From: an uncultured Eubacterium sp.
GTDB lineage: Bacteria > Bacillota > Clostridia > Lachnospirales > Lachnospiraceae
Direction: 5' to 3'
DNA length: 64,000 nt
NCBI GenBank assembly: GCA_910579145.1
Contig: CAJTTQ010000002.1
Location: forward strand, 11,850 to 75,849
Positions 16,136-25,990 of the stretch are shown in pieces. The notes under the pieces are model-generated. The model did no database searches. It saw only the letters and a program-made list of their open reading frames with translations, and was not told the DNA's origin. Position 1 is the stretch's first letter, and each line of letters starts with the position of its first letter. A program made the position numbers and the translations under genes.

Positions 16136-18832
16136 ATGGAATACGAGTTGAATTTAACGGATTTAATTGAGACAAAGACATTGCAGCGGATACAGGAAGC
16201 GTTTTCGAAAATGACTGGGATTGCCGCTATGACGACGGATGCAAACGGAGTTGCTGTGATCGAGGGTTCTACTCTTTCCGAGTTTTGTACGCGGTATATG
16301 AAATTTTCGCCGGTCGGCTGTTCACGCTGTGAACAATGCAATAAACAGGGAGCGGAAATGGCGCTGCGGGAGGGAAAATCCATCGCGTACACGTGTCATG
16401 CCGGCCTGATCGATTTCGCGGCGCCGATCGTCGTAAACGACGAACTGATCGGTTGCTTTATCGGCGGACAGGTTTTGATCGAGGAACCTGACTGGGGAAA
16501 GATGGAAAAATATGCTGTGGAGGTGGGGATCGATCCCGTCGAATATATCAGTGCGTTGAAAAAGATAAAAGTGGTGACGCGTGAAAAGATCGAAAGCGCA
16601 GCGGAGTTCCTATACGCGCTCGCGGACATATTGTCGGATATTACATACAGCCGCCACCTCCTCTTCCAGGCGAATTTGGAGCTGGGCCAGTCCGTGAACA
16701 TGAAGTCGGATTTCCTTGCGAATATGAGCCATGAGATCCGGACGCCGATGAACGCGGTGATCGGAATGGCGGAGATGGCGCTGCGGGAGGATCTGCCTGC
16801 AAATGCCAGGGACTATATCAACCAGATCAAAGTGGCAGGTAAATCCCTGCTTGCGATCATCAATGATATACTGGATTTTTCCAAAATAGAATCGGGAAAG
16901 ATGGATATTTTCCCAGAAGAATACGAACCGATTTCAGTCGTCCATGACGTGGCAAATATTATCATGACAAGGCTGGATGGAAAAGAGGTAGAGCTGATCC
17001 TGGATATTTCGCCGGAACTGCCTTACAAATTAGTGGGGGACAGCATCCGCATCAAACAGATCATCTTAAATCTCGCCAACAACGCCGCGAAATTTACGAG
17101 TGCCGGCCAAATCGTGCTGAAAATGGAGGCAAAGCCGCTCGTGGATGAGGTCGTAGAACTCTGTATTTCGGTCGAGGATACAGGGATCGGTATTAAGCAG
17201 CAGGATCTTGGCAAGCTGTTCCAGTCCTTTTCCCAGGTGGATAGTAAGAGGAACCGGAATATCGAAGGGACAGGTCTCGGCCTGGCGATTTCCAAACAGC
17301 TTCTTACACTGATGGATGGTGAGATCTGGGTCGAGAGTGAATATGAAAAGGGAAGCAGGTTCTCGTTCCGTCTTCCGCAGAAGATCTGCGACCCGACGCC
17401 GAGCATCCATGTGAAAGAAAGCGGGTCGATCCTGGCGGCGGGACTCATTTCCAATCCGTACGTGGCCAGTCATTTAGAGGACGATGTCAGGGCACTTGGC
17501 GTGGAGTATAAAGCCATGAACTCAGGCGTGGAACTGTTTACGCTGCCGAAGGATAAGAGGCTGTTCTGTTTTTTTGAGCAGTCGATGTTTACGCTGCCGA
17601 TGGAGGAGTTCATAAAAACGAATCCAGATATTACCGCGATCCTTCTCATAGATTTTAAGAGCAACATCCAGTATGATATTCCGAATCTGTTAGTGGTGAA
17701 AAAGCCGATTTTTGTACTAAATCTCGCGATGATCTTCAATCAGCAGGAGCTGCATATGGAAGACGATACGAGCGAACAGGATTTTGAATTTATCGCGCCA
17801 GAGGCTGAAATACTGATCGTAGATGACAACGCCGTAAACCTCACAGTGGCGGAAGGACTCCTGGAGCCGCTGAAAATGAAGATAGACACGGCATTAAGCG
17901 GAAAAGAAGCGATTGGGAAGATTTCTGTCCATCATTACGATATCGTATTTATGGATCATATGATGCCGGAAGTAGACGGTGTGGAGACGACGCACATCAT
18001 ACGTCGGTTTCATAAGGAGTACGATGATGTTCCGATCATCGCCCTGACTGCTAATGCCGTTGATGGGACGAGGGAGATGTTCTGCCGTGAGGGAATGAAT
18101 GACTTTATCGCAAAACCGATCGAACTCCGCCTTCTTATCGCAAAAGTTAAGCAATGGCTTCCGCCGGAGAAGATCGAGCGGGTTTACGGAACACAAAATA
18201 TGCCCGAGTCACCGGCAGAAAATAAGGACATCGTCATCGGAGATCTCGATGTCGCCTATGCGCTTCAGATCCTCGGGAATGAAAAGCTTTTCTGGGCGGT
18301 AGTGAAAGAATATTACCGGGTCATACAAAAGAAAGTGGAACTCATAAAGTCGCTGGAAATGGATGAGGACTGGACGGGTTATACGATCGAGGTCCATGCG
18401 CTAAAAAGCGCCTCGAAACAGATCGGCGCTATTTCGTTGTCGGAAAAAGCGGCGGCGATGGAGATGGCCGGGAATGCCAGAAACACGAAACTGATACATG
18501 AAAAGACCGACGAGATGCTCGAGCAGTATATGGGATATTTGGAAATACTAAAGCCGTACTGCTGTGAAGAGGAAGAGAGCGGGGAGGAGAAGTCCGGCAT
18601 ACCGGAAGATGTGCTGCGGGAGTGCCTGGAGGATATGAAATCAGCTGCGGAAGACCTGGATATGGATCTGATGGAAGATGTCATAGAGGAAATGGGAGAA
18701 TACGGGTATGACGGCTGGCAGAAAGAACTGTTTGACCGGTTGAAGGAAGCGGTCAATGAGGTGGATGTCGATAGTTGTGAAGCAATATTACATGAATGGG
18801 AGAGTAAATGGAACAAAGATATAGAGAGTTGA
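16136..18832 (+). CDS. PocR-domain hybrid histidine kinase with receiver and HPt
   Basis: This ~898-residue protein has an N-terminal PocR-type sensor domain (about 10-165) with a Cys cluster (GCSRCEQC), then a HisKA domain with the phospho-acceptor His in MSHEIRTPMN, an HATPase domain (G boxes DTGIGI and GTGLGL), a degenerate receiver-like segment, a full receiver (VDDN, MDHMMP, Lys in AKP), and an HPt-like module (VHALKSAS) near the C-terminus. It has no membrane segment, so it senses a cytoplasmic signal; PocR domains bind small hydrocarbon derivatives in known cases, which is only a hint here. The start at 16136 has GGGGA 5 bases upstream; ATG at 16124 is the alternative. The last 25 bases overlap the next gene. 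Confidence 0.9.
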   Translation: MEYELNLTDLIETKTLQRIQEAFSKMTGIAAMTTDANGVAVIEGSTLSEFCTRYMKFSPVGCSRCEQCNKQGAEMALREGKSIAYTCHAGLIDFAAPIVVNDELIGCFIGGQVLIEEPDWGKMEKYAVEVGIDPVEYISALKKIKVVTREKIESAAEFLYALADILSDITYSRHLLFQANLELGQSVNMKSDFLANMSHEIRTPMNAVIGMAEMALREDLPANARDYINQIKVAGKSLLAIINDILDFSKIESGKMDIFPEEYEPISVVHDVANIIMTRLDGKEVELILDISPELPYKLVGDSIRIKQIILNLANNAAKFTSAGQIVLKMEAKPLVDEVVELCISVEDTGIGIKQQDLGKLFQSFSQVDSKRNRNIEGTGLGLAISKQLLTLMDGEIWVESEYEKGSRFSFRLPQKICDPTPSIHVKESGSILAAGLISNPYVASHLEDDVRALGVEYKAMNSGVELFTLPKDKRLFCFFEQSMFTLPMEEFIKTNPDITAILLIDFKSNIQYDIPNLLVVKKPIFVLNLAMIFNQQELHMEDDTSEQDFEFIAPEAEILIVDDNAVNLTVAEGLLEPLKMKIDTALSGKEAIGKISVHHYDIVFMDHMMPEVDGVETTHIIRRFHKEYDDVPIIALTANAVDGTREMFCREGMNDFIAKPIELRLLIAKVKQWLPPEKIERVYGTQNMPESPAENKDIVIGDLDVAYALQILGNEKLFWAVVKEYYRVIQKKVELIKSLEMDEDWTGYTIEVHALKSASKQIGAISLSEKAAAMEMAGNARNTKLIHEKTDEMLEQYMGYLEILKPYCCEEEESGEEKSGIPEDVLRECLEDMKSAAEDLDMDLMEDVIEEMGEYGYDGWQKELFDRLKEAVNEVDVDSCEAILHEWESKWNKDIES

Positions 18833-20577
18833 TCGAACGATATGAAAAAGAATGTTCGAGGTGGAACCGGATATCGAATATCATGGGGGGATTGAAACTG
18901 GTACTGTTTTTTGTCTGTGTTTCTTTGATCTTCATGTTTTGGTTCGTATACCGTTCTGTCTTGTGCGGGCTGGCAGCAGGCATCAGTTTTATACTGTTCG
19001 CGGCTGCCAGTTTGCGGCATGAGGATATCATCCGGCAGATGGAGGAAAAAGCGGGATTGAGCGGGATCGCGAAAAAGGATCAAAAGCGGCTGTCGGGAGA
19101 ATGGACGGGATTTTCCGAAAGCGGTGAAGAGTATGTGGACGATGAGCACGGGTATGCCGTGGATCTGGATATCGTGGGACCGCGTTCATTGTTCCAATTT
19201 CTGAACCGCACGCATACCTGTTTCGGGAGGGAGCAGTTTGTCCGGGATCTGCTTCATCCGTCCTTTACAGAAGATGAGGTCCGTAGGCGGCAGGAGGCGG
19301 TGGAAGAGCTCCAGTCTGATTACGAATGGGCGGCCCGCCTCGAGTACCTTTTTTCTAAAATTGGTCTGGACCGTCGTTTTCCAGAGCTTATTGCGGAACT
19401 AAAGGATCCAAAAAGATTTTTGCCGTTCCGGTACGCGGATGTTATCGTGAGTGTGCTCCGCAGTGTGACCGGCGTCACGATCGCATATTTTTGTTTCACG
19501 AAAAGTAATGCCTCGTTTCGTCTGTTGTGCTTGCTGATCCTTTTTCAGTTCGCGCTTGGAATGCTGGGAGATCATCATATTAAGAAATATTTGGGGTATA
19601 CGAGGACGGTCGCGGGGAAGATCGCTCCGTATGAAGAGATCATCCGTCACTGGAAAGGCAGGGGGTTTCACTCGGAGCGGTTGTGCATGATCCAGTCGCG
19701 GCTGACAGAGGCATCTGAGGGGATCAGTCAGTTGTCGCGTATTTCTTCGCATATGAGGTATACGGTTCATCCGGTTTCGAGATTTGTACTGGATGGACTG
19801 TTTTTGTGGAGTTTTAAAAACGCGTTTGATTTTCAGGAATGGAAATATGAGTACGGGGAACAGGTGCAGCAGTGGTTTACGCTGCTCGGAGAGACAGAAA
19901 GCCTCATGAGTTTTGCCGGTATGGCGTGGAACTGCACCACGGTCTGCCTGCCTGTCGTTTCCAGAAGCGGGAGAAAGATAGCGGCACAAAAGATCGGCCA
20001 TCCGCTGCTCCGGAATGAGGAGAGGGTCTGCAATGATTTTCAAATGGAGGATTCGATCATTTTGATATCCGGCTCGAATATGTCGGGGAAGAGTACGTTT
20101 ATGCGGACAGTCGGGATCAATGTCGTACTGGCAGGAGCGGGAGGTTATGTATGTGCCGGGTGGATGCGCTGTCCGCAGCTTAGGATCCTGACTTCCATGC
20201 GGATCGCGGACCGGACAACAGAGGGGATTTCTACATTTTATTCGGAATTATTGCGCATACGAAGGATCATTGACGCGGCGGAGGAAACGGATGATTTATT
20301 ATTTTTGATCGATGAGATCTTCCGCGGTACGAACTCCACTGACCGGATACGGGGAGCAGAGGGAGTGATCAAAAAGCTGCGCAGCCTGAACGCGTGCGGC
20401 ATGATCACGACGCACGATCTCGAGATCTGCCGGCTCGGAGATAAACAGGGGATCATCAATTATAGTTTTTATGAGGAGTACCGTGACGATGAAATGTATT
20501 TTGATTATTGCATCAAGGAAGGGATTTCAAAGACGACGAACGCGGAATTCCTGCTCCGGAAAGTGGGGATTTTATAG
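18808..20577 (+). CDS. Membrane-anchored MutS-family ATPase
   Basis: The 589-residue protein has two N-terminal membrane segments (about 25-70) and further hydrophobic stretches near 210-250, followed by MutS-like core and ATPase domains. Walker A is GSNMSGKST (about 425), Walker B is LFLIDEIFRG, and the ABC-ATPase signature region (GISTFYSEL) and TTHD switch are present. It lacks the MutS mismatch-recognition domain I, so it is not the mismatch repair MutS but one of the MutS-like membrane proteins common in Clostridia; their role is unknown. The start overlaps the upstream kinase gene by 25 bases and has GGGAG just upstream, so the two genes are coupled. Confidence 0.87.
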   Translation: MEQRYRELIERYEKECSRWNRISNIMGGLKLVLFFVCVSLIFMFWFVYRSVLCGLAAGISFILFAAASLRHEDIIRQMEEKAGLSGIAKKDQKRLSGEWTGFSESGEEYVDDEHGYAVDLDIVGPRSLFQFLNRTHTCFGREQFVRDLLHPSFTEDEVRRRQEAVEELQSDYEWAARLEYLFSKIGLDRRFPELIAELKDPKRFLPFRYADVIVSVLRSVTGVTIAYFCFTKSNASFRLLCLLILFQFALGMLGDHHIKKYLGYTRTVAGKIAPYEEIIRHWKGRGFHSERLCMIQSRLTEASEGISQLSRISSHMRYTVHPVSRFVLDGLFLWSFKNAFDFQEWKYEYGEQVQQWFTLLGETESLMSFAGMAWNCTTVCLPVVSRSGRKIAAQKIGHPLLRNEERVCNDFQMEDSIILISGSNMSGKSTFMRTVGINVVLAGAGGYVCAGWMRCPQLRILTSMRIADRTTEGISTFYSELLRIRRIIDAAEETDDLLFLIDEIFRGTNSTDRIRGAEGVIKKLRSLNACGMITTHDLEICRLGDKQGIINYSFYEEYRDDEMYFDYCIKEGISKTTNAEFLLRKVGIL

Positions 20578-20710
20578 ACAGGAAAAAATGGCGTAGTATG
20601 CAATTATGATACAAAGTGGTGTTAGACTGTCCAAAGGATGAGGCGTCCGGGATACGGTAATCCTGAAAATGGCGGAAAGACACCGGGCGGGGAAGGAGTG
20701 ACAGAGGGAG

Positions 20711-21370
20711 ATGAACCGGATACTGATCGTGGAGGATGAGGAGTCCATTGCGGAACTGATCCAGATGAGTCTGAAAAATGCGGGGTATCATACGGAGGTA
20801 TGTTACGACGGGGAAGAGGGGGCAGATCGGATACAAAGAGAGCACTTTGATCTGTGCCTGCTTGATATCATGCTGCCGAAAGTGGACGGGTATGAACTTT
20901 TGGACTATGCAAAATGTATGGAGCTTCCCGTGATCTTTTTGACGGCGAAGGGGAAGACAGAAGACAAAGTAAAGGGACTGCGCGCGGGCGCGGATGATTA
21001 TGTGACGAAGCCGTTTGACGTGATGGAACTTCTGGCGCGGGTGGAGAGTGTTCTCCGGCGTTATGGAAAGACGGAAACGACTATGGATGTACTCGATCTC
21101 CATATCGATATCGTGTCCCGGAGCGTGACAAAAAACGGCGTTCCCCTGCGCCTTACGTATAAAGAATTTGACCTGCTCCTGCTTTTTGTGCGGAATCCAG
21201 GTGTAGCGCTCTACCGGGAAGTGATCTACGAACAGGTGTGGGAGAGCTCTTATATGGGGGACAGCAGGACTGTGGACCTTCACGTACAGCGGCTGCGCAA
21301 AAAGGCGGGGTTGGAACGGCAGATCCAGGCGGTCTATAAAGTGGGTTATCGCTTTTCCACCCAGAATTGA
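20711..21370 (+). CDS. OmpR/PhoB-type response regulator
   Basis: This 219-residue regulator has a receiver domain (acidic pocket VEDEE, phospho-acceptor Asp at about 53 in LLDIMLP, Thr in FLTAKG, Lys in TKPF) and a C-terminal winged helix (about 125-219) with the RTVDLHVQRLRKK recognition segment. It should bind DNA as a dimer to control envelope genes. It is followed 7 bases later by its histidine kinase, then a membrane protein and a VanY-like carboxypeptidase. The start is chosen by the family N-terminus; the nearest strong ribosome binding site is AAGGAG, 12 bases upstream. Confidence 0.93.
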   Translation: MNRILIVEDEESIAELIQMSLKNAGYHTEVCYDGEEGADRIQREHFDLCLLDIMLPKVDGYELLDYAKCMELPVIFLTAKGKTEDKVKGLRAGADDYVTKPFDVMELLARVESVLRRYGKTETTMDVLDLHIDIVSRSVTKNGVPLRLTYKEFDLLLLFVRNPGVALYREVIYEQVWESSYMGDSRTVDLHVQRLRKKAGLERQIQAVYKVGYRFSTQN

Positions 21371-21377
21371 GGTTCGT

Positions 21378-22799
21378 ATGAGGATATTTGCCAAACAGTT
21401 TATTACGATGATGTGCGTGCTGATCGTGTCGTTTATGGTTCTCGGGAATATGCTGGTGTTTACGGCGTTTGAGACGACGATGAACCGGGAAACGGGACAG
21501 AATATCGAAGAGATGAAGATTTTCCAGTACGCGATGCTCGCTTCCCTGCAGGGACTGCCGAAGGACTATCAGGCGGTCGATCAGGCGGCGGCGGGGATCG
21601 TCCGCTCGATACAGCAGAATTTGTACGGTGGTCAGGAAGGCATCGTCATTTATAATGAGGACCATAAAGTGGTCTATCAGGATGATTCGTATGAAAGCGA
21701 ATTGATCAGCAAGGATCGGGAAGGACATGGCGGCATTTGGCAGATCACGGTCTGGAACGGCCATCACTATTTGGAATCCCTTTGTGAGATCAATAGTTCA
21801 GCGGGCAATTATATATTGGAAATCCACCGGAATATCGACTATGTATATCGGTACAGGGATCGGCTGTATGAACGGTACCGGGTATTACTCATCGTCATTT
21901 CAGCTGTTTTTGCCGTTGTGATTCTTTTAGTCTCCCTTCACTTCGCGCGGCCGATCCGCAACTTGTCGCAGGCGGCGAGGCTGTTCGCGGATGGTGATTA
22001 TAAGAAACGGGTCAGGGAGAAAGGGAACGATGAGGTGACTATGCTCAGCCGGGACTTTAACCGGATGGCGGATCAGTTGGAGGAGAGTATCGGACGGTTA
22101 GAGGAAGAGGCGAGGAGGCAGGAAGAATTTACGTCGGCATTTTCCCATGAGTTGAAAACGCCGTTGACGTCCATTATCGGATATGCGGATATTTTGAGGG
22201 CAAGAACGCTGAATGAAGAGGAGAGGAGCCGCTGCGCAAATTATATCGTCCATCAGGGACGGCGGTTAGAGCGGTTGTCGTTGAAAATGCTGGAGATGTC
22301 TTACGTGGATCAACAGGAGACCGTATTTGTGCCGATCGAAGTTAGCCAGCTTATCAGACAGATCAAGGCGATGACGGAAGCTGTTCTGGAGCAAAAAGAT
22401 ATCACGATGTCAGATGAGGTGGAACCGGGTGTGATCACGGGAGATATGGATCTTTTATTGTCTCTATTTTCCAATCTTATTGATAATGCGAGGAAAGCGT
22501 GCGGAAATGGAGGGGAGGTCTTTCTGTCAGGGAAAACGCAGGAGGATGGTTACCAGTTTGTTCTGCGGGATAACGGCTGCGGGATGCCGGAGGCGGAGAT
22601 ACAAAAAATAACGGAGCCGTTTTATATGATCGATAAGTCGCGTGCGAGAAAGGAAGGCGGCGCCGGGATCGGTATGGCGCTTTGCCAGAAGATCATCTCC
22701 ATCCATCGGGCAGAGTGGCGGATCGAGAGCACAGAGGGCGAGGGGACGAGTATTTATATTTTATTTCCGGCATGGCAGGAAACAGAAAGGGGAAGGTGA
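21378..22799 (+). CDS. Membrane sensor histidine kinase
   Basis: The 473-residue kinase has two membrane segments (about 10-30 and 165-190) that bracket an extracytoplasmic sensor of about 130 residues, a HAMP domain, a HisKA domain with the phospho-acceptor His257 (FSHELKTPLTS), and an HATPase domain (N box SNLIDNARKA, G1 DNGCGM, G2 GGAGIGMAL). It is the partner of the response regulator just upstream. The signal is unknown; the neighbouring VanY-like enzyme suggests cell-wall stress. Confidence 0.92.
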   Translation: MRIFAKQFITMMCVLIVSFMVLGNMLVFTAFETTMNRETGQNIEEMKIFQYAMLASLQGLPKDYQAVDQAAAGIVRSIQQNLYGGQEGIVIYNEDHKVVYQDDSYESELISKDREGHGGIWQITVWNGHHYLESLCEINSSAGNYILEIHRNIDYVYRYRDRLYERYRVLLIVISAVFAVVILLVSLHFARPIRNLSQAARLFADGDYKKRVREKGNDEVTMLSRDFNRMADQLEESIGRLEEEARRQEEFTSAFSHELKTPLTSIIGYADILRARTLNEEERSRCANYIVHQGRRLERLSLKMLEMSYVDQQETVFVPIEVSQLIRQIKAMTEAVLEQKDITMSDEVEPGVITGDMDLLLSLFSNLIDNARKACGNGGEVFLSGKTQEDGYQFVLRDNGCGMPEAEIQKITEPFYMIDKSRARKEGGAGIGMALCQKIISIHRAEWRIESTEGEGTSIYILFPAWQETERGR

Positions 22800-22805
22800 T
22801 GGCAG

Positions 22806-23624
22806 ATGAAATGGTATACGGCATTCGGCGTGGCCGGCGTAATCGTTCTGTTTGCCGCGGCGATGTGGTTTCCGGAGTATTACAGCCGGCTGTATGACGA
22901 CCAGACGCTCGATCAGGCGGAATTTACGGACATAAATATGAGTACGTATGAAACATCGTATGATTGTTTTATGGGAAAATTATATGCGATCGCCAAAGTA
23001 TGGAACGAGAATGCGATGTTATCTGCCGTGCGCACGGACGAGCTGGAACTTACGATGGATAAGAGCCAGTTTGCGAAGATTGTCAGGAAGGAAATGAAAG
23101 AGTTATTTAAACTGGGTTTATTGCAGGAGCAGTACAAACCGAGGGCCAAAAACCTTACCCGCTGCGAGCGCTATACGATCTACGCATCTGGTGATGCCAG
23201 TGGAATGAAAGGGATCAGCTGTTGGAAGCTTGTCTTTGAGCGAGCGAAAAAGAGTATGACGGTTTATCTGGATGAGGAATACCATAAAATTTACTATGTC
23301 GAGTACTGGCAGAAGGCGGAGGGAGAAAAGGGAGATCCTATCGTGCAGGATGCTTACGGGAAATCGAGCGGTAGTACGCGTTCATACAGCGTGGACGAGG
23401 CGGAACTGGGTTATGGTGGTTGGGAAGGGGGCAGCGTAAATGATTATTATGACGCAGCCGCGTTCCAAGATGTTCCGTTCGTGTCGTGGGTGGAGTCCGG
23501 GACTGTGTGGGTGATGGAGTTTGATGGAAAGTATCCGGTCAATATGATCAAACAAGAGACATTTGTTGAGTCCGGCTCCGTATACCGGTTTGGTCTTCCG
23601 ATGGAGAAAATGATACAGTTTTGA
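22806..23624 (+). CDS. Membrane-anchored protein of unknown function in two-component operon
   Basis: The 272-residue protein has one N-terminal membrane helix (about 4-22) and a large extracytoplasmic part, with no motif I recognise. It starts 6 bases after the kinase gene, so it is certainly in that operon. It may be an accessory sensor or an output of the system. A Cys at about residue 54 is too far from the membrane helix for a lipobox. The annotation stays as unknown. Confidence 0.75.
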   Translation: MKWYTAFGVAGVIVLFAAAMWFPEYYSRLYDDQTLDQAEFTDINMSTYETSYDCFMGKLYAIAKVWNENAMLSAVRTDELELTMDKSQFAKIVRKEMKELFKLGLLQEQYKPRAKNLTRCERYTIYASGDASGMKGISCWKLVFERAKKSMTVYLDEEYHKIYYVEYWQKAEGEKGDPIVQDAYGKSSGSTRSYSVDEAELGYGGWEGGSVNDYYDAAAFQDVPFVSWVESGTVWVMEFDGKYPVNMIKQETFVESGSVYRFGLPMEKMIQF

Positions 23625-23704
23625 TACGGTTATGAAGGCGGTTTGTTACAAGGGACAGTTATACTTATCACAGAAGAACAAAAATGTGATAAGGAGGAAC
23701 TGTT

Positions 23705-24523
23705 ATGAGAGTAAGGAAATGTCTATTGGTGGCTGCAGCAATGATCTGTCTGGAGGGGATCATCTTGACTGGGATGTTTTTTATCCTGCCGGGCGGTAAA
23801 GTGTATGGGGAAATGGAATACCGGGTCGGGGACGGGGTGGTGGCTGCGGATGACTGTCCAGAGGATGAAGGAAAGACGAAAAATGTAAACGATCAGGTGG
23901 AGAATGGGAAGAAACGGGAGAAGAAAGCACAGAATATATATGAGGAAAATAAAGAGGTTCTGGTCCTCGTCAATGCGGACCATAAGCTGGGCAAGGATTA
24001 TGATCCGTCCCTGCGTTCGATCTGTGGAGGAAGGCTGCAGGCGTCAGAACGGATGTACCGTTCTCTCGTAGATATGCTGGCCGCGGCATCGGATGAGGGG
24101 TATCAGTACTGGATCGCCTCGGTCTGGCGCAGCAGGGAAAAACAACAGAAACTCGTGGATGAGGATGTGCGCCGGCTGATGGATCAGGGAATGACTCGTA
24201 AAAGGGCGCTTGCGGAAACATATAAGGAGACGATGCCGGCCGGTCACAGCGAACACGAGACAGGTTTGGCGCTCGACATCCTCTGTTCGGAAAATATGCA
24301 GATGGACCAGTCGCAGAAGGAAGAACCCGGAAATAAGTGGCTGTGCAAGAACAGCTGGCGCTATGGTTTTGTTCTGAGGTATCCCGAGGAAAAGGAAAAA
24401 ATCACGGGAATCCGTCATGAGCCGTGGCACTTCCGCTATGTCGGTAAAAAGGCGGCTGCTTATATGCACGAAAACAACCTGGCACTGGAGGAATTTTGGG
24501 ACAGATTGGACGAAATGTTGTAA
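23705..24523 (+). CDS. VanY-type D-alanyl-D-alanine carboxypeptidase
   Basis: The 272-residue protein has an N-terminal membrane or signal segment (about 8-28), a charged linker, and a peptidase M15B domain (about 85-262). The zinc-binding and catalytic motifs are visible: SEHETGLALD (SxHxxGxAxD) and EPWHFRYVG (the second His). It should trim the terminal D-Ala of peptidoglycan stem peptides outside the membrane. It lies 80 bases after the RR-kinase-membrane protein operon, an order like vanRS-vanY; there are no vanHAX-type genes here, so resistance is not implied. AAGGAGG precedes the ATG. Confidence 0.9.
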   Translation: MRVRKCLLVAAAMICLEGIILTGMFFILPGGKVYGEMEYRVGDGVVAADDCPEDEGKTKNVNDQVENGKKREKKAQNIYEENKEVLVLVNADHKLGKDYDPSLRSICGGRLQASERMYRSLVDMLAAASDEGYQYWIASVWRSREKQQKLVDEDVRRLMDQGMTRKRALAETYKETMPAGHSEHETGLALDILCSENMQMDQSQKEEPGNKWLCKNSWRYGFVLRYPEEKEKITGIRHEPWHFRYVGKKAAAYMHENNLALEEFWDRLDEML

Positions 24524-24531
24524 AAGAATGA

Positions 24532-24560
24532 TTGTCAATGCTGCTATTTTATGGTATACT
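24532..24560 (+). promoter_or_regulatory. Promoter of the hemerythrin-receiver gene
   Basis: TTGTCA (24532-24537) and TATACT (24555-24560), 17 bases apart, lie 57 bases before the start codon. This is a strong match. Confidence 0.7.
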
Positions 24561-24617
24561 AAAGGCACATTTATTTAAAATATCATAGATACGACTATAG
24601 TAGCAGGAGGACTTGAA

Positions 24618-25958
24618 ATGGATAACCAGTTTGTATGGAAGGATGAGTTCGATATCGGTGTTGAAACGATAGATAAAGAGCACAGAAAGCTTTTCAGGAT
24701 CATAAACAAACTTCTTTTATTTCAAGAGGAAGAGGCGACCCGCCAGTGGGCGTGCCGGGAGGGGATCAAATTTTTTAAACAGCACGCGGCCAATCATTTT
24801 TCGGATGAAGAAGAATATATGGCTTCTATTGATTATGAGGATCTGGAGCAGCACAGGCGATTACATAAGGGATTTCGCGAGAATACGCTTCCTGCGCTGG
24901 AGAAGGAGCTGGAAGAATCGGAATACTCCCCGGATTCGGTGCAGCATTTTCTGGGCGTTTGTGCCGGCTGGCTGATCGGGCATACGCTGACCGAAGATGT
25001 TGCCATCACGGGAAAACGCACGAAAAAGCAGATGAACCTTCTGCCCAGTGAACATTTAGAGGCGGTAAAAAAAGTTATTACCCAGCTTTTGTTTGATATG
25101 TTTCAGCTGGAGTCACATCTGATCAGCGATGCGTATAACGGAGAGAAGTTCGGAAACGGCATATACTACCGTCTGATCTATGGGACAAAGCGCAATGAAA
25201 AGAAACAGGAGTACTTTTTGGTGTTCGAGGAAAAACTTCTGATCAATACGGTCGGGAAGATCATGGGCATCAAAACAAATAAATTGGACAATATGCTCCT
25301 GCACGCTACCAGGTATACGGCCAGGCAGTTTGTGAAGCGTGTGATGGAACAGTTCCCGACCGAAGATGAATTTGAACTGAAATCGGAAAATCTTTTGAGC
25401 TTTGAGCAGTTTCAAAAGGTTTATGAAAAAGATCAGCCGAATATCAGCCTGCTGTTTGACACTGGCGCTGGTTATTTTGCCTATTGCTCGGACGCGGCCC
25501 GTCTGCTCGAGAGCGGTATCGGAATGCAGATCGAGGCAGAAAACGCGATGGACGAAGTGAAGGAATATTTGGAAAAGCAGAAATCCGCAAATGGAAAACC
25601 GCGTGTGTTAGTTGTGGACGATTCGTTGACCGTGCGCCAGCATATGAGTGAGCTGCTGACAAAAGATTATGATGTCACGTTAGCCGAATCCAGCCTTTCC
25701 GCAATTCGGAACATTGCGTTTAACAAGCCGGATCTGATCCTCCTCGATTATGAAATGCCGGTCTGTGATGGGAGGCAGACGCTCGAGATGCTCCGTTCTG
25801 ACCAGCAATTCGCGGATATTCCTGTTATCTTCCTGACGGGCAGGAACGACCCGGAGAGTGTGAAAAAGGTAAAGGCATTAAAGCCGGCTGGGTATTTGTT
25901 AAAGCATTTGGATCCGGCGGCGATCAAAGAAAGTGTCGATGCTTTTTTTCAGAAGTAG
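24618..25958 (+). CDS. Hemerythrin / CheX-like / receiver three-domain protein
   Basis: The 446-residue protein begins with a bacteriohemerythrin domain (about 1-135). Its metal-ligand pattern is present: DKEHRKLF, the FKQHAANHFSDEEE block, HRRLHKGF and GHTLTED, so it should bind a di-iron centre and sense oxygen or nitric oxide. The middle part (about 145-310) resembles a CheX/CheC-like fold, which I state with low confidence. The C-terminal domain (about 325-446) is a receiver with VVDDS, LLDYEMP and FLTG; the usual KP after the last strand reads KHLDP. It has its own promoter and no output domain. It probably links redox state to a signalling partner. The adjacent VanY gene seems unrelated. 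Confidence 0.86.
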   Translation: MDNQFVWKDEFDIGVETIDKEHRKLFRIINKLLLFQEEEATRQWACREGIKFFKQHAANHFSDEEEYMASIDYEDLEQHRRLHKGFRENTLPALEKELEESEYSPDSVQHFLGVCAGWLIGHTLTEDVAITGKRTKKQMNLLPSEHLEAVKKVITQLLFDMFQLESHLISDAYNGEKFGNGIYYRLIYGTKRNEKKQEYFLVFEEKLLINTVGKIMGIKTNKLDNMLLHATRYTARQFVKRVMEQFPTEDEFELKSENLLSFEQFQKVYEKDQPNISLLFDTGAGYFAYCSDAARLLESGIGMQIEAENAMDEVKEYLEKQKSANGKPRVLVVDDSLTVRQHMSELLTKDYDVTLAESSLSAIRNIAFNKPDLILLDYEMPVCDGRQTLEMLRSDQQFADIPVIFLTGRNDPESVKKVKALKPAGYLLKHLDPAAIKESVDAFFQK

Positions 25959-25990
25959 CGGCGGATATTTCATGAGTGCAAAAAATGAAA

